NCBI GenBank assembly: GCA_963842125.1
Contig: CAWJFE010000004.1
Coordinates: 1 to 64,000 of the forward strand
Reading direction: 5' to 3'
Source of the DNA: CAWCWK01 sp963842125
GTDB taxonomy: Bacteria > Pseudomonadota > Alphaproteobacteria > Rhizobiales > CAWCWK01
DNA: 64,000 nt
In this document: positions 8,055 through 17,132 of the stretch, in pieces
Position numbering within the stretch: position 1 is the first letter of the stretch
Layout of the letters: the number at the start of each line of letters is the position of its first letter
Made by a program: the position numbers and the translations under genes
Notes under the pieces: model-generated
The model's database searches: none
Told to the model about the DNA's origin: nothing
The model's input: only the letters and a program-made list of their open reading frames with translations

Positions 8055-11000
8055 ATGAGACGCCAGCGCCGAGGATGCGCGTCCATCCGCGTGGCCATGC
8101 TGGCCAGCACGTCGGCGCTCGCCCTCTCGCTGAGCGCGACCAGCCCTCTCCGGGCCAACAATGAGTGCGGAGCCGTCGCGGCCGGAGGGACCGCGATCTG
8201 CGACAGCTCCAACAATCCCTATGGCAACGGCATCCGCTACGCGAGCCCTGCCGCGACCGTCTTCGTCGATGGCACCGCCATCGCGCCCGTGGTCATCGTC
8301 ACGACCGGGGAGGTCGGCGTCTACAACGCGACGACGGATGCGAGCGAGACCGGCGATGTCGTGGTGCGGACCCTGGGCGACGTCGCGATCCGGCCGAGTA
8401 CGGGCCGCATGGGCATCAGCGCGTCCACGACCGGCCTCGGCGGCGTCACGGTTTCGTCCACCGCGGCGATCGACACCACGGGCAATAACGCGCGCGCGAT
8501 CTACGGGTACGCCTCGAACACGGCGAACGCGTCGGCGATCTCCCTCGCCGCGACGGCCGGTGCCCTAACGACGACGGGCAATCGCAGCCGGGGGCTCTAC
8601 GCCCGCCATCGGGGCATGGGCGACATCTCGCTCGCCTCTTCGGTGAACATCACAACGGTGGGCCGGGAGGCGACGGGCCTCTTCGGCGATGCCGACAACG
8701 TTGCGAGCCTGGGCTCCGTCACGATCGCCGCGACCGGCGGTGCGATCACCACGGGCGGACAGAGCGCGCACGGCCTCTACGGCGTCCATCGCGGTCTCGG
8801 AGACGTCACGCTCACATCCGCCGCCACGATCACCACGGGCGGACAGGGCGCGCACGGCCTCTATGGCTTCGTCCGAAACGCGGCGAGTTCCGGCACCCTC
8901 TCGGCCAGCCTCACGGGCGGCTCGATCACCACGACGGACACCAGTGCGCGGGGCTTCTTTGGCGAGCATAGAGGCCTCGGCGATGTCACCGCGACGTCCG
9001 CCATCGACATCACGACCGGCGGCGGCAGTGCGGTGGGTCTCGAGGTCTCGGTAAACAATGCGGCCAGCCTCGGCACCGTTCGGTTTGATGCGACTGCCGG
9101 CTCCATCACGACGAGCGGCAACCGGGCCCACGGTCTCTACGGTCGACACCGGGGGCGTGGTGATGTCTCCGTCACCTCGGCGGTCGACATTACCACCGCC
9201 GGAAGGGATGCCCATGCCATCTACGGCTACGTTACGTCCGCCGCCGGTACCGGCACTATCGCCCTGACCACGACGGCCGGCACGATCACGACGGCGGACA
9301 CCAATGCCTACGGCCTCTACGGACGGCACGATGGCAATGGGGACGTCCGGCTGACATCAGCGGCCGATATCGCCACCTCGGGAAGTTCCGCGATCGCCCT
9401 TTTCGGCCTCGCCGACAGACCGACGAGCGCCGGCGACGTCTTCGTCACCGCGACGGGCGGCACGATCACGACGCAGACGAACAGCGCGCGCGCGCTCTAC
9501 GGCCGGCACGACGGCACCGGCAACGTCACGCTCGCCTCGGCCGCCGACATCGTCACGCAAGGCAACGGCGCCTATGCCTTGGACGGCAACATCACCAACG
9601 CCGCGAGTTCGGGCGTCCTGACCGTCGGCGCCTCCGCCGGTACGATCACGACGGCGGGCAACAATGCCTATGGCCTCTACGGCCGACATTCCGGCACGGG
9701 CGACGTGACGGTCACTTCGGGGGCGACGGTCAGCACGACCGGCACGGGCGCGTCGGGGCTGCACGTGCGCATCAACGCGGCCGCATCCACGGGCGCCGCC
9801 GCGATCGACATGACCGGCGGTGCGGTCACCACCGGTGCCAACAACGCCCATGGCCTTCACGGTCACCACCGGGGCGCAGGACGGCTGTCGATCTCCGCCG
9901 TCGGCGCGATCCGAACCGGTGGCGGCAACGCTTACGGCCTCTACGGCGATCACGACGGTACGGGCGATATCTCCATCACCTCCGCTGCCGATATCACGAC
10001 GACGGGGACCGGGGCCGACGCCATCTATGCCAGCGTATCGGATGCCACGAGCCTGGGCGACGTCACCGTCGACGTGACAGGCGGCACCCTGTCCACGGCG
10101 AGCGCGTATGCCGACGGTATCTTCGTTCGGCACAATGGCCTCGGCGATGTCACGCTCAAGTCGGCCGGCACCATCGGCACCCAACTCGAGGATGCCCACG
10201 GCATCTCCGGCTGGATAGACAACGCCGCCAGTTCGGGCGCCCTCGTCATCAGCGCCTCGGCAGGATCGATCACGACGGCGGGCGCCGACACCTATGGTCT
10301 CTTCGGCCGGCAGATCGGTCTGGGCGCTTTCACGATCACCTCCACCGGCGACATCACGACGACGGGCGCCGATGCTCACGCGATCAGGACGGAGCGCCGC
10401 AGCGCCGGCCTCACGAGCGTTTCGATCACGGGTGGGACGCTGCGCACCGGTGGAGACGGCGCGGATGCGGTCCGGACACAGAGCGTTCGCACAGGCGCCA
10501 GCGGGGCGCTCGGCCTGATCGCCGATATCGACATTGCAGGAGACCTGGGCATCACCGGAACCGATGCCGCGGCCGCCACACTCGCCGCCGGCGACGCTAC
10601 GGGCGCGGCCCTGCCGAATGACGGTGCCCATGCGAGCGCCACGGTCGACATCCTCGCGGGCGGCGTGCTGACGGCGGCCACGGGCCCGGCGATCCTCGAG
10701 GGCACGCCCACTTTCGGCGTCGCGGTTCCGATCGATACCACGCTCACGCTGGCCGGATCCGCATCGACGGGCGTCGCTGGCGGCCCCGTGATCGATCTCG
10801 GAACCGGTGACGATACGGTCATCGTCCTGCCGACCGCCACGATCACCGGCGCGATCGATGCGGGCGCCGGCACCGATGCCTTCCGTCTGGCGGGCGCGGC
10901 CGGCACGAGCGGTACTTATGACTTTGGGACGAATCCGCTCACCGGCTTCGAGAACCTCGCCAAGACCGGCGCCGGCCATTGGACCCTTACCGGAGACGGC

Positions 11001-12740
11001 AGCGCGCTGGCCCTGCCCTTCGCGCATCAGGCGGGCCGTCTCACCGTCAACGGCGACATGGGCGGCGCGACCTTCACCACCTCGGCCGGCACCGTGCTCG
11101 GCGGCACCGGCCTTCTGGGCTCGCTCGACGCGTTCGGCACCGTCGCGCCGGGCAACTCGATCGGAACGCTGCGCGTCGCGGGCAATGCCGACTTTCGCGA
11201 CGGCTCGACCTTCGCCGTCGAGATCGCGCCCGGGGGCGTGAGCGATCTCATCACGGTCGGCGGCGCTGCCACGATCTCGGGCACGGGCACCACGCTCCAG
11301 GTGACGGCCGATCCCTTCGCGACCTATGCGATGACGGGCGGCTACACGCTTCTGACGGCGACCGCCGGCGTCACCGGCCAGTTCGCCACCGTCACCGACA
11401 ACATGCCCGACCTCAACCTCGAGGCCGTCTACGATCCGAACGCGGTCCGGCTGCTCTTCGCCAAAGCCGCGCCGCCGCCCACGACAGGCCCTACCACAGG
11501 CCCCACGACCGACCCGACGCCGGTGTCGCCCCCTACCCAGCCGACGCTCGTCCCCGAGAACCCCGAGAACCCCGTCGCCCCGCTGGAGCCCCCGGGCCCG
11601 ACGCCCGAGCCGCCGCCTCCACCAATGCCGGAGCCGCCGCTGCCGCCGACTCCCATCACACCGGCCAAGCCGACGCCGCCCGCTCCGATCCCGCCCGCGA
11701 TACCAACCCTGTCGGACAAGAGCGTCCACGGCGCGTTGATGCCTACCGCCTTCGGCCTCTCCGGCGTCCCGTCCGACGGCCTGGCCCGCCGCTCCCGCGA
11801 TCTCGCGAGCGGGCGCATCGTATCCGGCGGTTCTCGGGAGGCGCATGTGAACCTCTTCACGCTCGCGCTCGGCGAAACGCTGGAGGTCCACGACGACGGC
11901 GCGCTACGCGGCTATCGCGGCACGACCCAGAGCGTGATGGGCGGCCTCGAGGCCGTCCTCCCGGTCGGGAGCGGCACGATCGCCCTCGGCCTCGGCGGCG
12001 GCTGGTCACGGGCTTCGCTGGAGACCGGTCGGGGGCTGGAGACCGGCGGGGGCGAGGCCGACATTCGCGGACCGCAACTCGGCGGCCATGTCGGCTTCGC
12101 CATGGAAGGGCCGATGGAAGGGCTCATGGGAGGGCTCATGGGAGGGCTCATGGGAGGGCTCACGATGTCGGCCGCTCTCAGCCATGCCTGGCTTGAGGCC
12201 GAGACGACCCGCCTCGTCGACTATGGCGGCGGCCGGCTCGTCGGGCGGGCCAAGACGAGCGGGCGGTCGCTCTCCGGCACGTTCGAGATCGCCTACGAGG
12301 CGAGCCTTCCGGGCCGATCGATGACGCTCGGACCGCTCGCCCGGCTGGAGGCCGACTGGGCCCGGCTCGACGCCTATACGGAGACGGATCTCGGCGTGCT
12401 GAACCTCACCGTGCCGGCCTTCGAGACCTATCGCGGCCAAGCCGATCTCGGCCTGCAGCTCGGCGGGCATCACGAGGCCGGCGGCCTGTCGATCCGGCCC
12501 CGCGCCTTGGTCGGCCTGCGCGCCGCGAATGGTCCCTCAAGCGAGGTCGCGCCGACCATCGCGCTCGCCGACGCCGTCTTCTCCACCGACACCGCCGCGC
12601 CGGACCGCTACCAGGCCCTCCTCGGCGGCAGCCTCAGCGTCAGAAACGACCGCCTCGCCCTCCGCCTCTCCTACGAAGGCGCCTTCGGCTCCCGCTCCAC
12701 GCAGCACGCCGGCCTGGCGAGCCTGGAGATGCGGTTCTGA
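8055..12740 (+). CDS. autotransporter with repetitive passenger and beta-barrel domain
   Basis: The protein is 1561 residues long. Its N-terminus is a long basic signal peptide (RVAMLASTSALALSLSA). About residues 50-800 are a passenger of roughly 65-residue repeats carrying ITTxGxxAxGLYGRHxGxGDV blocks, a pattern expected to fold as a right-handed beta-helix. A junction follows with features of the autotransporter-associated strand (GTVLGGTGLLGSLDAFGTVA PGNSIGTL). Next come a proline/threonine-rich linker at about residues 1140-1220 and an outer-membrane beta-barrel of about 280 residues ending in LASLEMRF, with the terminal Phe expected for BAM recognition. It is likely a surface-displayed adhesin or structural protein (type Va secretion). 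A 12-bp tandem repeat interrupts the barrel. Two-component genes lie downstream on the same strand, about 550 bases away. Confidence 0.9.
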   Translation: MRRQRRGCASIRVAMLASTSALALSLSATSPLRANNECGAVAAGGTAICDSSNNPYGNGIRYASPAATVFVDGTAIAPVVIVTTGEVGVYNATTDASETGDVVVRTLGDVAIRPSTGRMGISASTTGLGGVTVSSTAAIDTTGNNARAIYGYASNTANASAISLAATAGALTTTGNRSRGLYARHRGMGDISLASSVNITTVGREATGLFGDADNVASLGSVTIAATGGAITTGGQSAHGLYGVHRGLGDVTLTSAATITTGGQGAHGLYGFVRNAASSGTLSASLTGGSITTTDTSARGFFGEHRGLGDVTATSAIDITTGGGSAVGLEVSVNNAASLGTVRFDATAGSITTSGNRAHGLYGRHRGRGDVSVTSAVDITTAGRDAHAIYGYVTSAAGTGTIALTTTAGTITTADTNAYGLYGRHDGNGDVRLTSAADIATSGSSAIALFGLADRPTSAGDVFVTATGGTITTQTNSARALYGRHDGTGNVTLASAADIVTQGNGAYALDGNITNAASSGVLTVGASAGTITTAGNNAYGLYGRHSGTGDVTVTSGATVSTTGTGASGLHVRINAAASTGAAAIDMTGGAVTTGANNAHGLHGHHRGAGRLSISAVGAIRTGGGNAYGLYGDHDGTGDISITSAADITTTGTGADAIYASVSDATSLGDVTVDVTGGTLSTASAYADGIFVRHNGLGDVTLKSAGTIGTQLEDAHGISGWIDNAASSGALVISASAGSITTAGADTYGLFGRQIGLGAFTITSTGDITTTGADAHAIRTERRSAGLTSVSITGGTLRTGGDGADAVRTQSVRTGASGALGLIADIDIAGDLGITGTDAAAATLAAGDATGAALPNDGAHASATVDILAGGVLTAATGPAILEGTPTFGVAVPIDTTLTLAGSASTGVAGGPVIDLGTGDDTVIVLPTATITGAIDAGAGTDAFRLAGAAGTSGTYDFGTNPLTGFENLAKTGAGHWTLTGDGSALALPFAHQAGRLTVNGDMGGATFTTSAGTVLGGTGLLGSLDAFGTVAPGNSIGTLRVAGNADFRDGSTFAVEIAPGGVSDLITVGGAATISGTGTTLQVTADPFATYAMTGGYTLLTATAGVTGQFATVTDNMPDLNLEAVYDPNAVRLLFAKAAPPPTTGPTTGPTTDPTPVSPPTQPTLVPENPENPVAPLEPPGPTPEPPPPPMPEPPLPPTPITPAKPTPPAPIPPAIPTLSDKSVHGALMPTAFGLSGVPSDGLARRSRDLASGRIVSGGSREAHVNLFTLALGETLEVHDDGALRGYRGTTQSVMGGLEAVLPVGSGTIALGLGGGWSRASLETGRGLETGGGEADIRGPQLGGHVGFAMEGPMEGLMGGLMGGLMGGLTMSAALSHAWLEAETTRLVDYGGGRLVGRAKTSGRSLSGTFEIAYEASLPGRSMTLGPLARLEADWARLDAYTETDLGVLNLTVPAFETYRGQADLGLQLGGHHEAGGLSIRPRALVGLRAANGPSSEVAPTIALADAVFSTDTAAPDRYQALLGGSLSVRNDRLALRLSYEGAFGSRSTQHAGLASLEMRF
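12102..12161 (+). repeat. 12-bp tandem repeats inside the autotransporter barrel
   Basis: Five in-frame units close to ATGGGAGGGCTC encode MEGP, MEGL and then MGGL three times. They would add or remove four residues per slip without breaking the frame and probably lie in a loop or turn of the barrel. Confidence 0.8.
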
Positions 12741-12894
12741 GAGCCCGCCCGGCTCGAGATCCTTCCCCAGCGCTGTTCTCTCCGGGGACAAAGTGATTGA
12801 CTGCCCCGCCAGCCTGTCGCCTGGACAATGCCAGAACGTCCTCCTCCGCCTCGGCCAAGGCGCCATCGTCTCAGTCATGCCCGCAGCGTCAGCA

Positions 12895-13000
12895 CTAGAG
12901 CCGTTCCAGCGGAGGTGCGATAGCACCGCAGCGTAAGGAACCACGCTAAAACAATGCGTTAGAGCGCGTTCGGTGATGCATAGGAACCGGACGCGCTCTA
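12895..13000 (+). repeat. dispersed ~106-bp palindrome-containing element, copy 1
   Basis: It begins CTAGAGCCGTTCCAGCGGAG and contains a hairpin whose arms are TAGAGCGCG and CGCGCTCTA around CGGTGATGCATAGGAACCGG. The reverse complement of 62850-62957 matches most of its length. Both copies lie between genes, this one between the autotransporter and the histidine kinase. It has no coding content and looks like a dispersed extragenic element. The remaining bases of 12741-13289 hold nothing else recognisable. Confidence 0.75.
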
Positions 13001-13289
13001 GCCGGCAGATGGTCATGCGGGTGCGCGACGCAGCGTCGGACAGCCCTGGCCATCGAAGAGCTACCACCACCGGACAAATCGACATCAAGCAGATCTCCCC
13101 CGATACCGCTTCTGCGCCACGGGGTAACCCGAGCGCGCCTCGGCCAAACCCTAGAAGAAGCGCGGCCCGTCATTTTAAGGTGGGCGGCGCTGTCGGGCGA
13201 TGTCGACGGTTGGCCGTCTCTCGGATGGTGGCTGGCCTTCGGCACGATCGCGGCGCCGAATTGTTTGGGGCCGTCGGGGAGGGGGCAGG

Positions 13290-14015
13290 ATGGGCAGGAC
13301 ACGTTCCGATGTGGCGGCGTCCGTCATCGCGCGCCAGACGCCCCTTCGGAGTGAACCGCTTCGGCTCCATCTCGCCCGCGAGCTGCACGACCGCGCAGCG
13401 CCAGATCTGACGGCCCTCGTCCTGGGGCTGAAGCGCCTGGAGAGCGACGTCTCCGACACGCATGCGGCCCGCGAAGCGGCGGCTTCGCTGCGCAGGCATG
13501 CCGCCGATCTGTCCCGAACGCTCCATCTCATCACCCGCGATCTGCGAGCCGGCGATGCGGTCGGCCGTCCTCACGAGAGCCTGTCGGGCCTGGTCGCGGC
13601 CTGGCGGGCGCGCAATCCCGGCCGGCGCCTGACCCTGACCGGCGACGAGACGTCCTGGTCCCGGCTGACGCCCGAGGCGTCCGAGCACACGTTCGCGATC
13701 ATCGGCGAGGCGCTGACCAACGTGACGCGCCACGCGGCCAAGGCGTCGCGGGTCGGGGTCCATATCGAGGCCGACCGGCGGGCGTTTCGCTGCGCCATCG
13801 TCGACGATGGCAGGGGCTGGATGCCCTCCCCGGCGACCGGCGATCGGTACGGGCGATACGGGCACCGCGGCATGTTCGAGCGGGCGGCGCTGATGGGCGG
13901 ACGGCTCCGCCTCGTCTCGCGCGCGCGCCGCGGCTTCTGGGTCGTTCTGCGCGTCCCGGTTCGCCAGGCGGCGGACGGCGGAGCGGGCAACAGGGGGAGC
14001 GTTCATGACGGATGA
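13290..14015 (+). CDS. sensor histidine kinase, NarX/UhpB type, without sensor domain
   Basis: The protein has 241 residues. The dimerisation helix carries the phosphate acceptor in LARELHDRAAPDL (His33), as in HisKA_3 kinases. A GHKL ATPase domain follows, with GEALTNVTRHA (N box), DDGRGWMP (G1) and GHRGMFERAALMGGRL (G2). No transmembrane or sensory domain precedes the His box, so it is a minimal cytoplasmic kinase that must take its input from a partner or from its own short N-terminus. The ATG at 13290 follows a strong GGGGAGGGGGCAGG. It overlaps the response-regulator gene by 11 bases, so the two are co-translated partners. Confidence 0.88.
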   Translation: MGRTRSDVAASVIARQTPLRSEPLRLHLARELHDRAAPDLTALVLGLKRLESDVSDTHAAREAAASLRRHAADLSRTLHLITRDLRAGDAVGRPHESLSGLVAAWRARNPGRRLTLTGDETSWSRLTPEASEHTFAIIGEALTNVTRHAAKASRVGVHIEADRRAFRCAIVDDGRGWMPSPATGDRYGRYGHRGMFERAALMGGRLRLVSRARRGFWVVLRVPVRQAADGGAGNRGSVHDG

Positions 14016-14784
14016 GAGGGCGGACGAGCGATGGCGGGTTCTCGTCGTCGACGACCATCCTTGCGTGCGGCGCGCACTGATCGGCATTCTGGGCGACACC
14101 GACGATCTGGTCGTCGTCGCGCAGGCGGGGCTCGGCCGCGATGTGCCGGCGATGCTGGCCAAGCTGTCCGCCGAGCAGGCTGTCAGGCAGCCCACTAGGC
14201 AGCCCGTGGACCTCGCGATCGTCGACCTCGCCTTGCCGGACGGGGACGGGGCCGACGTCATCGCCGAGATCAAGCGGTCGCATCCGGGGATCGCCTGCCT
14301 CGCCTTCACCTTCCAGAGCCATCGCCCGCCCGTCGTCGCGGCGATGCGGGCCGGCGCGGACGGCTATGTCCTCAAGACGTCCGATCCGGACGATCTGCTG
14401 CGCGCCATCGCGGCGGTGCGCAGAGGCGGCCTCTACGTCGACCCCGACGTCGCGGCCCATCTGGCGCCGATGCCGGGATCGGGCGCACGCTCAGCCAGTC
14501 CTTGCACGAAGGGCCCATGCACGAAGAGTTCCCGCACCAACGGGGCGTCCCACGCCGACACCGCGACGGAAAGCCGGGCGGCGATCTCTCCGCGCGAATG
14601 CGAGGTCCTGCGCTATTTCGCCCTCGGTCTGACGGCCAAGGAGACGGCCCGGCGGCTCACCCTCAGCGTCAAGACGATCGAGACCTACAAGGCCCGGGGC
14701 ACGAGCAAGCTCGCCCTCGTCAGCCGCGCCGACATCGTGCGCTATGCCGCCCGGGAGGGATGGCTCCAGCCGAGCGCGCTCTAA
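14005..14784 (+). CDS. response regulator, NarL/FixJ type with LuxR HTH
   Basis: This 259-residue protein starts with a receiver domain: VLVVDDHPC gives the acidic pocket, Asp74 in AIVDLALPDG is the predicted phosphoacceptor, and YVLKTSDPD carries the conserved Lys. The receiver is followed by an unusual Ser/Thr/Lys-rich linker at about residues 155-185 containing the near-repeated CTKGPCTKSSRT. A LuxR-type helix-turn-helix follows (SPRECEVLRYFALGLTAKET, then VKTIETYKARGTSKLAL). It would be phosphorylated by the kinase encoded immediately upstream. Possible targets include the autotransporter upstream, but no binding site is known. Confidence 0.9.
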   Translation: MTDERADERWRVLVVDDHPCVRRALIGILGDTDDLVVVAQAGLGRDVPAMLAKLSAEQAVRQPTRQPVDLAIVDLALPDGDGADVIAEIKRSHPGIACLAFTFQSHRPPVVAAMRAGADGYVLKTSDPDDLLRAIAAVRRGGLYVDPDVAAHLAPMPGSGARSASPCTKGPCTKSSRTNGASHADTATESRAAISPRECEVLRYFALGLTAKETARRLTLSVKTIETYKARGTSKLALVSRADIVRYAAREGWLQPSAL

Positions 14785-15047
14785 GGCCCAGACCTATAAA
14801 CCGGATGCGCTTCTGTTCGTCAGAACCGGTCCGAATGCGAAGGAAAGGTGAGGACGGACATGCTGGGCATATTCGACGAGCCTTTCCGCAGCAGGCGGGC
14901 CGGTTCTGACGAACCCTTCGGGCGTGGCTTGGCTGTCGCCCGGCGTCGTTGCGAAGGTTTGAAAGGCAGAAGCCTTCCTGCACCTTCGCGTCTATCCGGA
15001 TCGACAGCCAGGCCGCGCAGAACGCACCCGGTCTATAGGTCTGGGCC
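14785..15047. repeat. nested inverted-repeat element
   Basis: Outer arms at 14785-14809 and 15023-15047 pair over 25 bp with two mismatches. Inner arms GTTCGTCAGAACCGG (14815-14829) and CCGGTTCTGACGAAC (14900-14914) pair perfectly. The element fits exactly between the stop codons of two convergent genes, so it could act as a bidirectional terminator, a MITE, or a large structured RNA. No protein-coding content is evident. Confidence 0.65.
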
Positions 15048-15644
15048 CTAGTCCCCCGCCGCCTCGTCGGCGCGGCGGGCGCGCATGTGGGCGTCGAGGC
15101 GGGGGAGATAGGCCCAGAGCGCGCGGTTGAGCGCCTTGGCGTCGGCGATGGCGCGCTCGAAGCTGGCGACCCTCTCCTCGTCCATGGGCTTGCTCGCGCC
15201 GAAGCGCAGCCGGCCCTTGCGCTCCTCGATCCGCATCGCGTTCGTGTGCGTGATGACGCCGGCCGGATCGATCCCGTAGATCGAATGGTTGAGTTCGTTG
15301 CGCAGCCGCGTCGCGCTCTCGAACCGGCCGATGAGCGCGTCGAGCTCGTCGCGCAGCGGATCGTCGGCCAGCTTGGCCAGCGCGAGACGGCGCACGAGAT
15401 CGGTCCGCGCGCGGCTGGAGCTCAAGGTCCCGAAGACGAGCGCGGCCGAGGGCTGGTCCGTCTCCAGAAGCAGCGTCAGCACGTAGAGGAAGACGCTCTC
15501 GTTGTTCGACCAGGAGAAGACGAGATTGCCGACGAGCGCCAGAACGTGCGTGCGCGGCCCGGCCGTCGCGCCCGACGCGGCGTCGAGCGCGCCGAAATCG
15601 GGCGTCTCGGGCAGGCCGGCCATCGCCGGGGCCGATCCGTTCAT
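15048..15644 (-). CDS. conserved hypothetical protein, mostly helical
   Basis: This is a 198-residue soluble protein with no recognised domain signature. After a flexible N-terminus it reads as amphipathic helices, including the segment NESVFLYVLTLLLETDQPSA, ESATRLRNELNHSIYGID, and a C-terminal helix ending in RARRADEAAGD. RNELNHSIYG resembles motifs in bacterial proteins of unknown function linked to RNase or abortive-infection-like HEPN folds (an R-x4-6-H pattern), but this is only suggestive. It is convergent with the response-regulator gene and ends inside a palindromic element. Confidence 0.6.
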   Translation of the reverse strand: MNGSAPAMAGLPETPDFGALDAASGATAGPRTHVLALVGNLVFSWSNNESVFLYVLTLLLETDQPSAALVFGTLSSSRARTDLVRRLALAKLADDPLRDELDALIGRFESATRLRNELNHSIYGIDPAGVITHTNAMRIEERKGRLRFGASKPMDEERVASFERAIADAKALNRALWAYLPRLDAHMRARRADEAAGD

Positions 15645-15790
15645 CGCAAGCCGTCAGACATCGTGCCGCTCCATGCTCTCGCCTTGTCCCGCAACTGCAG
15701 TGTTCCGCAGCCGGATCGTCGCCCACATGCGAACACACTCATCGAAGACTGCAGGTTCGAGAGACCATAACGGCTATCGGATGATCCGTC

Positions 15791-15836
15791 TGTCGGGGTT
15801 TCCCCGACACGCACCGCACTATACCCGACTGTCGGG
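15791..15836. promoter_or_regulatory. candidate operators upstream of the acidic-protein operon
   Basis: TGTCGGGG-TTT-CCCCGACA (15791-15809) and CCCGAC-T-GTCGGG (15824-15836) are two palindromes sharing the GTCGGG core. They lie about 200-250 bases before the start of the secretion operon at 16038. They could be operator sites or attenuator hairpins. No gene was found in 15645-16037. Confidence 0.45.
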
Positions 15837-16037
15837 CGTGGCCTCGTCTTAATAGCGTCTTAACACCTTGATGCACCGGAGGTTCCTCTGGGGTAGATCG
15901 AGGCCTCGCAGAGGACCGCGAAAGCCGGGCCGCCTGCGTGGACACCGGGGGCAGTCGGCCACGGCCGAGTTCGACGACGCACAAGATCGCCGAGCCGGAA
16001 TGGCGCCGCCGCCCCTCTCGTTAGGGACGCGAAGACC

Positions 16038-16967
16038 ATGGCACTCGACAACAATCTCGCCATCGCACTGGCCGGCATCGCCGCCAATATCGATCAGTCG
16101 GACGACGATCTGCTGGACGTGGATACCACGAACAACACCGATCAATCCGATGACGACGTCATCGATTACGACGATCAGAGCACCGATCAGTCCGACGACG
16201 ACGTCATCGACTATGACGACCAGAGCACCGATCAGTCGGACGACGACCTCCTCGATGTCGACGTTCCGATCACGGACAGCTTCAACGACAATTCGGACGA
16301 TGACGACAACGGCAACAATCGCGACAACGATTATTCCACCGACCTCCATGTCTCGGATGCGCTGAACGACAATGGCGACAACCGCGACAACGACTACTCG
16401 ACCGATCTCGATGTCTCCGACGCCCTCAACGGCAATGGTGACAACCGCGACAACAACAATGGCGACGATCGCAACAACGACCAGTCGGACGACGATCTCC
16501 TCGACCTCGATGTCGCGATCAAGGATGCGTTCAACATCGACGATGACGACATCATCGATATCGACGCCCTGACCGGCGGCGCGAACGACATCCTGACGGC
16601 GGGCGGCGACGTGTTGTCGAACACGAGCGGCGTCGCGGTCTTCGGCGACGGCAACGCGTTCGAGATCACGCAGTCCAACACCCTCGCCGATCAGGATCAT
16701 CTGTCGAGCCCGACGGTCGGGAACTACGGTGCGTTCGATCTCGACGGGGATGCGGATGGCGGCCACAGCCACGCCTCGTCCGAGTGGGGCGACGCCGGCC
16801 CGGATTCCTCCGTCGCGGCCGATGCCAACAGCGCGGCCAACGGTGAGGTCAACTCCGACGCCTTCACCCAGAACATCGTGATGGGCGCCAACATCCAGTA
16901 CAACTCCGTCGACATGTCCGTCGTCGGCGGTGCCGGCGGCGGCGAAGCGTTCGGCGACGACGCCTGA
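16038..16967 (+). CDS. hyper-acidic repeat protein of the type I secretion operon
   Basis: This is a 309-residue protein of unknown family. About residues 15-170 consist almost wholly of Asp, Asn, Ser and Thr in tandem units: a 15-residue unit (TDQSDDDVIDYDDQS) repeated nearly exactly, then a 21-residue unit beginning DNDYSTDL repeated twice. The C-terminal half is Gly/Ala/Asn-rich with FEITQSNTLADQD and NIVMGANIQYNSVDMSVVGG. QSNTLADQD resembles RQSNTLTDGD in the next gene's product. There is no Sec signal, no canonical GGxGxD nonapeptide and no Cys. As first gene of an operon with a secretion ABC transporter and a membrane-fusion protein, it is a plausible secreted, cation-binding substrate; this is inference from context. 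Confidence 0.7.
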   Translation: MALDNNLAIALAGIAANIDQSDDDLLDVDTTNNTDQSDDDVIDYDDQSTDQSDDDVIDYDDQSTDQSDDDLLDVDVPITDSFNDNSDDDDNGNNRDNDYSTDLHVSDALNDNGDNRDNDYSTDLDVSDALNGNGDNRDNNNGDDRNNDQSDDDLLDLDVAIKDAFNIDDDDIIDIDALTGGANDILTAGGDVLSNTSGVAVFGDGNAFEITQSNTLADQDHLSSPTVGNYGAFDLDGDADGGHSHASSEWGDAGPDSSVAADANSAANGEVNSDAFTQNIVMGANIQYNSVDMSVVGGAGGGEAFGDDA

Positions 16968-17132
16968 CGTTGGAGGGCGCGGCTTTCCGGCCCCGAAAGC
17001 CGCGCCCGTCCGCTACGGGCGGTCCATGGTCATCCGTGGGCCGCTTCCGCCTTCCGGGCGCTCTCTCCCCCTGGACTGCCCTGTATTGCACTGCGCTGCA
17101 CTGTGTTGCCCCGCCCAGACTGAGGAACGGTC

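Noticed and set aside
8500..10500. CRISPR or DNA-level satellite in the autotransporter region
   Set aside because: The similarity is at protein level with silent differences between units, so it reflects passenger repeats.
9357..11891. Long open frame on the minus strand opposite the autotransporter gene
   Set aside because: Its product is Arg/Gly/Ala-rich low complexity, typical of an antisense shadow in GC-rich repeated DNA. The plus strand has a full signal-passenger-barrel protein.
16138..16480. CRISPR array
   Set aside because: The repeats are tandem, in frame with a coding gene and without unique spacers.
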